A stretch of DNA of 64,000 nt from Marinobacterium sediminicola (lineage in GTDB: Bacteria > Pseudomonadota > Gammaproteobacteria > Pseudomonadales > Balneatricaceae). Below, one piece after another: positions 55,590 to 63,663 of this stretch. The notes under the pieces were generated by a model. The model was not told the origin of the DNA and searched no databases. It saw only the letters and a program-made list of their open reading frames with translations. How positions within the stretch are numbered: position 1 is the stretch's first letter; each line of letters begins with the position of its first letter. The translations under genes and the position numbers were made by a program. The stretch covers positions 620,001 through 684,000 of the forward strand of contig NZ_CP092123.1 in NCBI RefSeq assembly GCF_022343685.1, given 5' to 3'.

Positions 55590-58500
55590 ATGAAAAAAAT
55601 GTTCAACGACTGGCGTTGGCCGGGCCGTTTCATGATGCTGGCGCTGGCGTATTACACAGCTGGGCTGGTCGGGCTGTCTGTTCCCTTTCTCGATGCTCAC
55701 ATCACGCTTATCTGGGCGCCGACAGGTATCGCCTTAGCGGCCCTGATGCGCTGGGGATTGTCATTATGGCCTGCGATCTGGCTGGCTGCCTTCAGTATCA
55801 ACCTGTCGATTGATGGTTCGCTCTGGTTGGCCAGTATCATCGCCACTGGTAATACGATAGGGCCGCTGTTGGGGGTCTGGTTGCTCAAGCGCTCAGGTTT
55901 CAATCCCAGTCTGGCGCGTCGCACAGACCTGCTGCTTTATCTGATACTCGGCGTTGTCACAGCCATGCTGATCACTTCAGCCAATGGGGTATATCAGCTC
56001 TGGCTGGCCGATGTGGTGCCGACCGCGGCTCTGCCCAAGGCCTGGGCGGTGTGGTGGCTGGGGGACGCCATGGGCGCTCTGGTGTGCGGGATTCCGTTGA
56101 TGACGTTCCGCTGGTCCGCTTTGAAAACGACGCTTGGTGGATCCCGCGGGATTGATCTTGGCATCGCCCTCCTGCTCCTGCTGTGCACCGGGGTACTGAT
56201 TTTCAACGGCCCGGTGAACAATGAAGCCTTGTATCATCCTGTCCTTTACCTGCCATTTTTCCTCTTGTCCTGGTTGGCGATCAGGGGTGGTGTGGCGGTG
56301 GCCTCTGGAGCTGCACTGTTACTGTCGGCGCAGGCAGTATGGGCAACGGCACAGGGCAGCGGCCCCTTCCTGTCTGATGACGTCCATTTCAGCCTGGCCA
56401 TGCTCTGGGGCTACATGGCAACAGCGACCATCATTCCCGTACTCATCACAGTGCTGATCGGGGAACTCAGCGTGAGTCAACGTCGCCTGGCGCTGGCGAG
56501 CCTGGGGGCAGAGCTGGGGATGTGGGAGTGGAGTCTGAAGGATGACCGTATCAGCCATGCCAAGGAATCGCATGTACTGAATCAGCTACCCATGGCAACC
56601 AGTGGTGAACTGTTGCGCAGCCTTATGCACCCCGAGGACGTGCCCTCATTCAATCTTCAGCTGAACAATCACCTCAGTGGTATTGATGAGCTGTTCGAAG
56701 CTGAATGCCGTTTCAAAACGGACAGTGATAATTGGTCCTGGGTGTTGATCAGAGGGCAGGTTGTCGAATCGGATGAGCATGGAGAACCTGCTGTCATGGC
56801 GGGCACCATGATTGATACCAGCGCTCGCAAGGCAGCAGAGGCTGCCCTGCTGCAAAGTCAGGCCAAGTTGCAGCAGAGCGAGGAGCGATATCGTCAGCTG
56901 CTGAGTAATTCACCAGCAGGTATCCTCAACTATGATCGTGAGTTGCAGGTAACCTATGTGAACACCCGTTTTGCCGAGATCATGTGTGTTCCGATCGAGT
57001 ACATGTTGGGGCTGAATTGTCACAAACTGCGTGACCAGCGCGTGATTCCGGCTTTGGAAGGTTCACTGGAAGGCAAGCGTACCTACTATGAAGGTGAGTA
57101 CTGTACCAGCTATGGCAGTGTGCAGTTGTGGATTTCGATGCGTTGCGCCCCGGTCAGGAGTGAAGCCGGTGAGATCGTGGGCGGTATCGCCCTGATTGAA
57201 GATATTACCGTGCGCAAGCGCATCGAAGCCGAGGAGCTGCGTCAGCGCAAGGGGCTGGCGGCTTTGAACGAGGTCGCGGCATTAACCCATCTGCCATTTC
57301 AGGAGCAGTTGCGCCAGGCGCTCAGAATCGGGAATGAGCATTTTGGGCTCAGTTTTGGCATCGTCAGCGAGATTTCAGGACAAACCTACAAGTTACTGGC
57401 GCAAGTGTCGCCGCCCGGCACCCTTGAAGATGCACAGTGCTTCGAACTGGGTAATACCTACTGTGACATCACCTTGAAGCTGAATGACGTGCTGGCCATA
57501 TCAAGCATGGGGTCTTCTGTCTACCATCATCACCCTTGCTATGAGCTGTTCCACCTTGAGTCCTATCTGGGTGCGCCCGTTTATGTGAATGACCAGGTTT
57601 TCGGGACGGTGAACTTTTCCGGGCCCGAGTCCTATGAGCGAGAGTTCGATGATGGTGATCGGGAGTTCATGCGCCTGTTGGCGCGCTGGATAGGCTCTGC
57701 CATTACCCAGGAGATGGACCGTCGAGCCCTGGCGGCCAGCGAACAGCGGTTGGAAACGATCATCGAGACCCAGCCCGAATGCGTCAAGGTCATGTCTCCG
57801 GATGGTGAGCTGCTGCAGATGAACTCTGCTGGTCTTGCGATGCTGGAAGCGGACAGTGTCGAGCAGGTTAACCAGGCTGGGGTGCTCAGTTTTGTCGATC
57901 CGAAATACCGGGAACAATTTGAGGCACTCAATCAACGCGTGCTCCAGGGGGATTCTGGTTCACTGGAATTTACCGTGACCGGGCGGCAGGGCCAGGTCCG
58001 CTGGCTGGATACCCATGCAGCTCCGTTGCGCGACACCGATGGACAGATCTCGGCGGTGCTTTCGGTCACTCGAGACATTTCCCAGCTTAAACATCAGCAA
58101 CAAAAGCTGGAACAGCTGGCTCATTATGACAGTCTGACCGGGCTGCCGAACCGAGCATTGCTGGCCGAGCGCATGGAGCAGGCGGTTGCCCATGCGCATC
58201 GCTACGGTTCGGTGTTTGCTGTCTGTTATCTCGACCTGGATGGCTTCAAGGCAATTAATGATGCTTTGGGACATGAGGCAGGGGATAGAGTGCTGATAGA
58301 AATCGCTCAGCGACTGGTTGCCACCCTTAGAGAGGTCGATACCGTGTCGCGTCTCGGGGGAGATGAGTTTGTGCTGCTGTTGAGTGGTATCAGTACGCTT
58401 GAACAGGCCGAAGTGACGCTGGAGCGTGTACTGCGTCGGGTTGCGGACACTGTCGTTGTTCATGACAGGGATTGTCACGTTTCTGCCAGTATTGGTGTTA

Positions 58501-58631
58501 CGACATATCCACAGGATGGCCGGGACCCGGATACGCTGCTGCGTCATGCCGATCAGGCAATGTACACCGCCAAGCAACAGGGCAAGAACCAGTACTACTT
58601 TTACCATCTCCCCGGCGCGCTTCATTCATGA
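55590..58631 (+). CDS. MASE1-PAS-PAS-GAF-PAS-GGDEF diguanylate cyclase
   Basis: 1013 residues. Order: MASE1 membrane sensor of about eight helices (1-290), PAS (about 300-420), PAS (about 430-545), GAF (about 560-715, with YLGAPVYVNDQVFGTVNFSGPE), PAS (about 730-845), GGDEF (about 850-1010). The cyclase site is intact (RLGGDEFVLLL), with an inhibitory-site REVD five residues before GGDEF. It makes c-di-GMP from GTP, with multiple inputs from the membrane and cytosol. There is no EAL domain. AAGG lies about ten bases before the ATG. Monocistronic, followed closely by ybaK. Confidence 0.93.
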   Translation: MKKMFNDWRWPGRFMMLALAYYTAGLVGLSVPFLDAHITLIWAPTGIALAALMRWGLSLWPAIWLAAFSINLSIDGSLWLASIIATGNTIGPLLGVWLLKRSGFNPSLARRTDLLLYLILGVVTAMLITSANGVYQLWLADVVPTAALPKAWAVWWLGDAMGALVCGIPLMTFRWSALKTTLGGSRGIDLGIALLLLLCTGVLIFNGPVNNEALYHPVLYLPFFLLSWLAIRGGVAVASGAALLLSAQAVWATAQGSGPFLSDDVHFSLAMLWGYMATATIIPVLITVLIGELSVSQRRLALASLGAELGMWEWSLKDDRISHAKESHVLNQLPMATSGELLRSLMHPEDVPSFNLQLNNHLSGIDELFEAECRFKTDSDNWSWVLIRGQVVESDEHGEPAVMAGTMIDTSARKAAEAALLQSQAKLQQSEERYRQLLSNSPAGILNYDRELQVTYVNTRFAEIMCVPIEYMLGLNCHKLRDQRVIPALEGSLEGKRTYYEGEYCTSYGSVQLWISMRCAPVRSEAGEIVGGIALIEDITVRKRIEAEELRQRKGLAALNEVAALTHLPFQEQLRQALRIGNEHFGLSFGIVSEISGQTYKLLAQVSPPGTLEDAQCFELGNTYCDITLKLNDVLAISSMGSSVYHHHPCYELFHLESYLGAPVYVNDQVFGTVNFSGPESYEREFDDGDREFMRLLARWIGSAITQEMDRRALAASEQRLETIIETQPECVKVMSPDGELLQMNSAGLAMLEADSVEQVNQAGVLSFVDPKYREQFEALNQRVLQGDSGSLEFTVTGRQGQVRWLDTHAAPLRDTDGQISAVLSVTRDISQLKHQQQKLEQLAHYDSLTGLPNRALLAERMEQAVAHAHRYGSVFAVCYLDLDGFKAINDALGHEAGDRVLIEIAQRLVATLREVDTVSRLGGDEFVLLLSGISTLEQAEVTLERVLRRVADTVVVHDRDCHVSASIGVTTYPQDGRDPDTLLRHADQAMYTAKQQGKNQYYFYHLPGALHS

Positions 58632-58677
58632 GCGCAGCGATGTATGCCGTTGAAATTCGAGTACACAGGAGGCAGGA

Positions 58678-59145
58678 ATGACACCTGCAATCAATCAGGT
58701 CCGCAAGGCAGGGGTCGACCATCGGGTTCACGAGTACCAGCATGACCCCAGCAGCGAGTCTTATGGTACCGAGGCTGCCGAAAAGCTTGGGCTCTCTCCA
58801 GAGCAGGTGTTCAAGACGCTGGTGGTAAGTCTGGATGGTAAAACGCTGGCCGTCGGTATAGTACCGGTTGCCGGCAAGCTGAATCTGAAGCAGATTGCCA
58901 AGGCGGCCGGGGCGAAAAAAGCCGCCATGGCTGATCCGGCCGAAGTCGAACGCGTCACCGGTTATGTCATGGGTGGGGTTAGTCCTTTAGGTCAGAAAAA
59001 GCGTTTGGCAACCTTTATCGACGCAAGTGCTCAGCAGTACAGCACGATGCATGTCAGTGCCGGACGTCGTGGTCTGGAGATCGAACTGGCCCCTGATGAT
59101 CTGTGCCGGCTGACGTCGGCGCGTTTTGCTGCCATTGCCGGCTAG
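58678..59145 (+). CDS. ybaK: Cys-tRNA(Pro)/Cys-tRNA(Cys) deacylase YbaK
   Basis: 155 residues, usual length. YbaK/ProX fold with HEYQHDPSSESYGTEAAEKLGLSPEQVFKTLVV, the catalytic Lys in GKLNLKQIAKAAG, and GYVMGGVSPLGQKKRLATFID, the latter the typical GG-SP-G-K/R motif. YbaK hydrolyses Cys-tRNA(Pro) formed by mischarging. AGGAGGCAGG lies before the ATG. It follows the GGDEF gene by 46 bases and may share its transcript. Confidence 0.95.
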   Translation: MTPAINQVRKAGVDHRVHEYQHDPSSESYGTEAAEKLGLSPEQVFKTLVVSLDGKTLAVGIVPVAGKLNLKQIAKAAGAKKAAMADPAEVERVTGYVMGGVSPLGQKKRLATFIDASAQQYSTMHVSAGRRGLEIELAPDDLCRLTSARFAAIAG

Positions 59146-59264
59146 CTTGCGGATGAGGTTCAAACATGTGACTCGCTTATCCCCGGACATTTCGGAGCGT
59201 AGGCTGACGATCGGAACCTGCTGGCATACACTCTAAGCTCATGCCTGTATCGGGAGTGCGTACT

Positions 59265-60224
59265 ATGGACAAGGGCCGTGATGCTGACAACCTCATGTCA
59301 CTGATACAACATGCGGTGCTGGCGCCTTCCAGCCATAACTCCCAGCCGTGGCGCTTCAGGGGGCTCAAACACCAGCTTGAACTTCATGCGGACCTGAAAC
59401 GTCGACTGCCGGTCAATGATCCCGATAACCGGGAACTGCATATCAGTTGTGGCTGTGCGCTGATGAACCTTAGAGTATCTGCCGCCCATGCAGGCTGGGG
59501 AGTCAGCCTGGAGCTGTTGCCAGAGAGTGCCGAGCCCTGCCTTTTGGCACGTATCTCGCTGGATGCAGAACCGGCCGATTCCTCGCTGGCAGTACTTTTC
59601 GATGCGATGTTGTTACGGCGCACCTATCGAAACCGTTTCAAAAAGGAAGCCTTGGAACCGTTACTGGAAGAGTCGCTGATCCGTGCAGCTGAAGTCGAAC
59701 ACTGCCAGCCGGTGGTTATTAAGGACGACCTGCTACGGGATGCCCTGGTGGAGCTGATCCGTGAAGGGGATAGTCTCCAGTGGCAGAATGATGCCTGGCG
59801 TGACGAACTGGCGCAGTGGTTGCACGCAGGACGCAAGGGCGATGGGCTGGCTGTTCCGGGACTGGTAGCGCCACTGGTCCGCGGTGTGGTACGGCATTTT
59901 GATATGGGGAAAAGTGTGGCCTCGCAGGACAGTCTGCTGGTGGAAGAATCTCCTGCTCTGATACTGTTATCCACAGAGGGGGACAGTCCTGAATACTGGC
60001 TGCAAGCGGGTCAGGCATTGCAACGCCTGTTGCTGGTGGCGCAGCGACAAGGGATTCAGGCGTCCTATCTGAACCAGCCAATTCAGGTCGCCGAGTTGCG
60101 TTCTCGGCTGAAGCAGCAGCTGGGCATTGCGGGCTTCCCCCAAATTCTGTTGCGGCTAGGTTACCCCGAAGAGGTGCTGCCGGCTTCATCAAGGCGACCG
60201 GTCGAAGAAGTCATCATGGGCTGA
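59265..60224 (+). CDS. Acg-type nitroreductase-fold protein
   Basis: The ATG at 59265 (MDKGRDADNLMSLIQHAVLAPSSHNSQPW) is chosen because GGGAG lies eight bases upstream; an ATG at 59241 is the alternative. About 319 residues. APSSHNSQPWRF, then RELHISCGCALMNLRVSAAHAGW and a C-terminal QALQRLLLVAQRQGIQASYLNQP and FPQILLRLGYPEEV, match the Acg (Rv2032) group of nitroreductase-like FMN proteins. In this group FMN may be bound without clear oxidoreductase activity. Convergent with the marR gene. Confidence 0.87.
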   Translation: MDKGRDADNLMSLIQHAVLAPSSHNSQPWRFRGLKHQLELHADLKRRLPVNDPDNRELHISCGCALMNLRVSAAHAGWGVSLELLPESAEPCLLARISLDAEPADSSLAVLFDAMLLRRTYRNRFKKEALEPLLEESLIRAAEVEHCQPVVIKDDLLRDALVELIREGDSLQWQNDAWRDELAQWLHAGRKGDGLAVPGLVAPLVRGVVRHFDMGKSVASQDSLLVEESPALILLSTEGDSPEYWLQAGQALQRLLLVAQRQGIQASYLNQPIQVAELRSRLKQQLGIAGFPQILLRLGYPEEVLPASSRRPVEEVIMG

Positions 60225-60234
60225 CAGTCGTCAG

Positions 60235-60753
60235 TCAAAGGTGTGGACCCTTGTCGTCCTGATGCGATTCGATCTGGGCAAGCCACCGCAATAAGTGCTG
60301 CTCCAGCTGCCCGGGCTGGTCAATCCGGGCAACCAGCTCTGCTTCCTGCTCAATCAACTGTGCCGTCACCTTTTCAATCAGGCTTTTACCCTTGGGCGTC
60401 AGAGCGACCAGGCGGCTACGGGCATCTGCCAGATTGGCGGGGCGCTCGATTAACTCCTTGTCTTCCAGTCTGAGCAGAATTTTCGTCATGCCGCCTGAAC
60501 TGACCAGGAGTTTGCGATAGAGCTCGGTTGGCGTGATTCGGTATGGCTCAGGACTGTTACGCAGGGCACAGAGCGTCTCAAACTCTGCGCTTTGCAGGTT
60601 GTACTGCTTGAACAGCTCCCTGGCCAGACGGTTCAAATACTCATGCAACCGGTAGATGGCAGGAGCAATCAGACTGACTCCGACCGAAGCCTCGGGCCAG
60701 TATTTCTGGGAGACATCGGTTAGTTCAGTAAAACTCACACGTTCACGGCTCAT
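60235..60753 (-). CDS. MarR-family transcriptional regulator
   Basis: The ATG at 60753 (MSRERVSFTELTDVSQKYW) has AAGGAA upstream; an earlier start at 60798 would run into the operators. 172 residues. Winged-helix DNA-binding core: ALRNSPEPYRITPTELYRKLLVSSGGMTKILLRLEDKELIERPANLADARSRLVALTPKG is the helix-turn-helix plus wing, with the Asp-Arg of the wing as in MarR (DARSRLVAL). It is divergent from the SMR exporter gene, and two identical palindromes lie between them, so it very likely represses both. A ligand related to the exporter's substrate is expected. Confidence 0.92.
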   Translation of the reverse strand: MSRERVSFTELTDVSQKYWPEASVGVSLIAPAIYRLHEYLNRLARELFKQYNLQSAEFETLCALRNSPEPYRITPTELYRKLLVSSGGMTKILLRLEDKELIERPANLADARSRLVALTPKGKSLIEKVTAQLIEQEAELVARIDQPGQLEQHLLRWLAQIESHQDDKGPHL

Positions 60754-60766
60754 GGGGAGAGGTTCC

Positions 60767-60795
60767 TTGTTTTTATCTTTCTCGGAAGATAATAT
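60767..60795 (+). promoter_or_regulatory. promoter of the SMR gene, with operator O1 in its spacer
   Basis: TTGTTT (60767-60772) and TAATAT (60790-60795) are spaced by 17 bases. Those 17 bases begin operator O1, so a bound MarR dimer would cover both promoter elements. Confidence 0.65.
60773..60792. promoter_or_regulatory. MarR operator O1, 20-bp palindrome
   Basis: TTATCTT-N6-AAGATAA with N6 = TCTCGG, perfectly symmetric in the two seven-base arms. It starts 19 bases upstream of the marR start codon. Confidence 0.8.
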
Positions 60796-60804
60796 CACGC
60801 ATGA

Positions 60805-60824
60805 TTATCTTACTGGGAAGATAA
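60805..60824. promoter_or_regulatory. MarR operator O2, 20-bp palindrome over the SMR ribosome site
   Basis: The same TTATCTT-N6-AAGATAA with N6 = ACTGGG. It ends one base before the SMR start codon and contains its ribosome binding site (GGGAAG). Starts of the two palindromes are 32 bp apart, three helical turns. Confidence 0.8.
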
Positions 60825-60825
60825 A

Positions 60826-61140
60826 ATGGCTTGGCTCTATCTTTTGCTGGCAGGTGTGTTCGAAGTGGGATTCGCGGTGGCCTTGAAACAGTCGGAAGGG
60901 CTGAGCAGGCTGGGGCCCTCAATAACCTTCGTGGTACTGGGAGGATTGAGTTTCATGCTACTCACCAAGGCCATGGCCAGTATCCCGCTGGGAACGGCCT
61001 ATGCGATCTGGACTGGCGTGGGGGCCATGGGGACGGTGCTGGTTGGAATGATCTGGTTTGGAGACCCGGTCAGCGGGTTGCGGCTGTTTTTTCTGGCCCT
61101 GCTGTTGTGCTCGTTGGTAGGGCTGAAATGGGTATCCTGA
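60826..61140 (+). CDS. small multidrug resistance protein, SugE/Gdx-like
   Basis: 104 residues, four membrane helices. The essential Glu13 is in LLAGVFEVGFAVALK, and the GTAYAIWTGVGAMGTVLVGMI block is present. The opening resembles SugE/Gdx (LAGxxEVxxAVxLKxSEGxSRL), the guanidinium exporters, more than EmrE. It would work as an antiparallel dimer in the inner membrane and export small cations in exchange for protons. The leader is too short for a guanidine riboswitch; control is more likely by the divergent MarR through O1 and O2. Substrate (guanidinium or quaternary ammonium) is not proven. Confidence 0.93.
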   Translation: MAWLYLLLAGVFEVGFAVALKQSEGLSRLGPSITFVVLGGLSFMLLTKAMASIPLGTAYAIWTGVGAMGTVLVGMIWFGDPVSGLRLFFLALLLCSLVGLKWVS

Positions 61141-61318
61141 AGGTGGACTCCAGAGCCATTGGCACTGCTGCTGGCCATGCGGCTAGCCCGGTCTGATATC
61201 ACATCAACAATATTTTTGTGCAGCGGATGGATATCCCTGGTCCGGTTGTGGCTTTCTTCCTGTGGCGTATTCGGATAGGTTGTCAGGAATAACATCAACA
61301 ACCGTTCAAGGACACAAC

Positions 61319-61702
61319 ATGGGTTGCTACAACACGCCTTATGAAGCGCTGGGTGAAGACGGTATTCGCAGCCTCACCAACGCCTTTTACGATTTCATGG
61401 ATACGGCGCCTGAAGTGGCTGGCATTCGTGCCATGCATGGCAAGGACCTGGGGCCCATGAAGGAGCGACTGGCCGAATATCTGATCGGCTGGATGGGCGG
61501 TCCTCAGCTCTATGCCGAAAAATATGGCTCGGTTTGCATGACCAGCCCTCACAAGCCCTATGCGATAGGGACGGCAGAGCGTGACCAGTGGCTGCTGTGC
61601 ATGGACAAGGCACTGGAGCAGATTGGAGCTGAAGAAGAGCTCAAGCAGATGCTCAAGGAACCGATGTTCGCCATTGCTGATATGGTGCGTAATCGGGACT
61701 GA
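61319..61702 (+). CDS. group II truncated hemoglobin
   Basis: The ATG at 61319 (MGCYNTPYEALGEDGIRSLTNAFYDFM) has AAGGA upstream; frames open to 61262 lack support. 127 residues, the TrHbII size. YEALGEDGIRSLTNAFYDFMD is the A/B helix region, and WMGGPQLYAEKYG...SPHKPYAIG carries the proximal His (SPHKP). The Trp in DQWLLCMDKAL is the G8 Trp typical of group II. It binds O2 or NO in the cytoplasm and is thought to protect against NO or peroxide. Isolated. Confidence 0.92.
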   Translation: MGCYNTPYEALGEDGIRSLTNAFYDFMDTAPEVAGIRAMHGKDLGPMKERLAEYLIGWMGGPQLYAEKYGSVCMTSPHKPYAIGTAERDQWLLCMDKALEQIGAEEELKQMLKEPMFAIADMVRNRD

Positions 61703-61815
61703 CCCTCACAAACAAGGGTGTCGGATGGGGGAGCCATCGGGCTGAGGTGTGGGAGGTTGCGCCTGGCCTCTGATAATCATCCCCGGTCACCAGCGTCATC
61801 CTCCCATGCTGTTGT

Positions 61816-62250
61816 TCACATCAGTTTGGGCTTGAAAGCGGCACAGGCTTCATCAGGTTTGGCTGTTGACAGGTTCTTGTCCAGATCGCCGGCCAGCGCC
61901 TTTGACACCCGATTATCCATGGCGCCACGCAGCAAACCCAGAAAGTGCGGTGGAGCAGCCATATAAAACTGGCTGATCTGATTGTCATTCAGGGCATGGC
62001 GTACCTGATCGATCACCTCGCGAGCAAAGCGCTGGTCCTCAGCCTGGCGCGGGGTGACCTTTTCTTGCATGCCATGGGTGCCAGAGCCTGCATTGGCCTG
62101 AGCGCCAGGTGCATCGCTCGTCAGTGACGACCCCGGCGCACGTGCGGCAGGGTGGACCAGGGTATGGATCTCTTCAGCCGTGTCCCTGGGGCTTTTCTGT
62201 TGGAAGATGCGTGCCTTGGCGGCGTCGGCAACAACGTACCAGGTAGCCAT
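61816..62250 (-). CDS. host-attachment protein family (PF10116-like)
   Basis: 144 residues. MATWYVVADAAKARIFQQKSPRDTAEEIHTLVHPAAR and QAEDQRFAREVIDQVRHALNDNQISQFYMAAPPHFLGLLRGAM match the family first linked to attachment of Agrobacterium to plants, related in fold to eRF1/peptide-chain-release-like domains. In most bacteria its role is unknown and it need not involve a host. A Gly/Ser/Ala-rich segment (about 38-62) interrupts the domain. Convergent with the globin gene. Confidence 0.88.
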   Translation of the reverse strand: MATWYVVADAAKARIFQQKSPRDTAEEIHTLVHPAARAPGSSLTSDAPGAQANAGSGTHGMQEKVTPRQAEDQRFAREVIDQVRHALNDNQISQFYMAAPPHFLGLLRGAMDNRVSKALAGDLDKNLSTAKPDEACAAFKPKLM

Positions 62251-62745
62251 GTAAGTTCTCCCGCTGTTTGATCAATGTGTGGGTGCAGGTTCTGACCTGC
62301 CATGACTCAAGTATTGTTCAAAACCGGGAATTGGAAAGGGCAGGATTGTTTCTGCATCATCTGACTGTCAGGAGATGCAAGACTATTCTGTTGAGCCTGG
62401 TGCAAGGACTTTAACCAGACAAAATGGGCCTGACCACTTTATCCCGTTTTATTCCGTTAATACGTTTTGTCCGCAAGATAGCGGCTGATTTCTGAGCAAT
62501 TCGATTCGCTTTATTCCCCTTCGAAACCATTCTTTCGGCTGATGATAACTCAGCTGCCGCTGATAAAATTTGATCAAACAGATCAGGTTAACAAACTGCC
62601 GTCCAGTGATATGTCCATTTTATGGATGTGTAAATGTGATGAGCTACCAACTTGAGATACCGGGTTGGCAAGAAATGCTTCTTTCCGGGAAATTCGCTTA
62701 GTTAAAACGCCTCAAGCTGAACAGGCAGTTTATGGAGCATGGAGC
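62251..62745. other. intergenic region upstream of the LuxR-type gene
   Basis: About 495 bases between the host-attachment gene and the LuxR gene. It contains a perfect ten-base palindrome TTTGATCAAA (62569-62578), a possible operator. The LuxR frame is open back to a TTG at 62665 but the ribosome binding site is at 62734. No RNA gene or further open frame supported. Confidence 0.45.
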
Positions 62746-63546
62746 ATGAAAGGCATTGATGCCGAAGAAACTCAACAGATTCACACCCTGTGGGATGAGT
62801 TGGCGGCTTTTGGGGCTTCAGAGACTGACCAGGCGCTTATCCATGTCCTTAAAGGGCTGTGCAGTCTGATTTGCGCTCAGGACGCCTATTGGATGGGAAC
62901 TCTGAGAGTGCAAGACAAGGCCTTCAGTGATTCGGCCATGTGCTGGAAACCGAGGCACGTAGTGCGTCTGTCTGACGGTTTCGAGCAGGATATGGCAAGA
63001 ACGGAGTCTCCCAAAAGAATCGATTCAAAAGATGCTGATGCTTGCCTGTTGAGTCATCCCGGGGAAGCTGGGCGATTCGGCATTTCGGTTCAAGACGAGA
63101 GGCTTGATTCGGCATGTTCTGAGTCTGAACTCTGCGAAAGCTCTGACCCGTTAACGGACACTGGTGAAGTCATCTTTGTTTGTACTCCAGTCACTCAGGA
63201 TGCGGAGTCATGGTTTGCCTTTGAGCGCTTAGATGCGAAGAAGCCGAGGTTTAGTCAGCGTGAGAAGCTGTTGCTGGAGCATGCTGTCAGACCAATGAAA
63301 TGGTTCCATCGGCAGTTGGCTCTGCATCACGGATCCATAGTGGCGAGTGAGCCACTTACCTCTTCAGAGCGAAAGGTTTTGAGTGGACTGTTGACGGCTA
63401 AGACTGAGTCACAGATAGCAGATCATCTCAATTTGAGCAAAAGCACCGTGCATACCTATTGCGTCAGAATCTGTCGCAAGTTCGGAGTCAGGGGGCGCAC
63501 AGGATTAACGGCGCTTTGGTTGGAGGGCACTGGAGTCACTGAATAG
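62746..63546 (+). CDS. LuxR-type transcriptional regulator
   Basis: The ATG at 62746 (MKGIDAEETQQIHTLWDEL) is preferred because TGGAG lies eight bases upstream; a TTG at 62665 would add 27 residues. About 266 residues. The N-terminal 190 residues are of unknown type with no receiver or acyl-HSL signature. The C-terminal HTH (about 200-265) reads LTSSERKVLSGLLTAKTESQIADHLNLSKSTVHTYCVRICRKFGVRGRTGLTAL, a GerE-type helix-turn-helix. Base use is AT-richer than neighbours. It directly precedes the adhesin gene on the same strand (118 bases), so it may control that gene. A ten-pair hairpin spans its stop codon. Confidence 0.85.
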   Translation: MKGIDAEETQQIHTLWDELAAFGASETDQALIHVLKGLCSLICAQDAYWMGTLRVQDKAFSDSAMCWKPRHVVRLSDGFEQDMARTESPKRIDSKDADACLLSHPGEAGRFGISVQDERLDSACSESELCESSDPLTDTGEVIFVCTPVTQDAESWFAFERLDAKKPRFSQREKLLLEHAVRPMKWFHRQLALHHGSIVASEPLTSSERKVLSGLLTAKTESQIADHLNLSKSTVHTYCVRICRKFGVRGRTGLTALWLEGTGVTE

Positions 63547-63554
63547 TGACTCCA
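63531..63554 (+). other. ten-bp hairpin spanning the LuxR stop codon
   Basis: TGGAGTCACT (63531-63540) and AGTGACTCCA (63545-63554) pair perfectly around GAAT; the stop codon is in the right arm. No T-tract follows. It may end or stabilise the transcript between the regulator and the adhesin gene. Confidence 0.55.
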
Positions 63555-63663
63555 TGACGGATTCAAACATCTGTATGTTGCTTGTCATCATATTAATCAT
63601 GGGTCTGCGTGTCGGAAGCGGGCATGGGAGTCTGCAAGGGATTCCAAACAGGGAGTAAAGGAT

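Noticed and set aside
61201-61301. Direct repeat ACATCAACAA before the globin gene as an NO-responsive operator
   Set aside because: Only ten bases, not palindromic, and unlike the NsrR or NorR consensus; probably chance.
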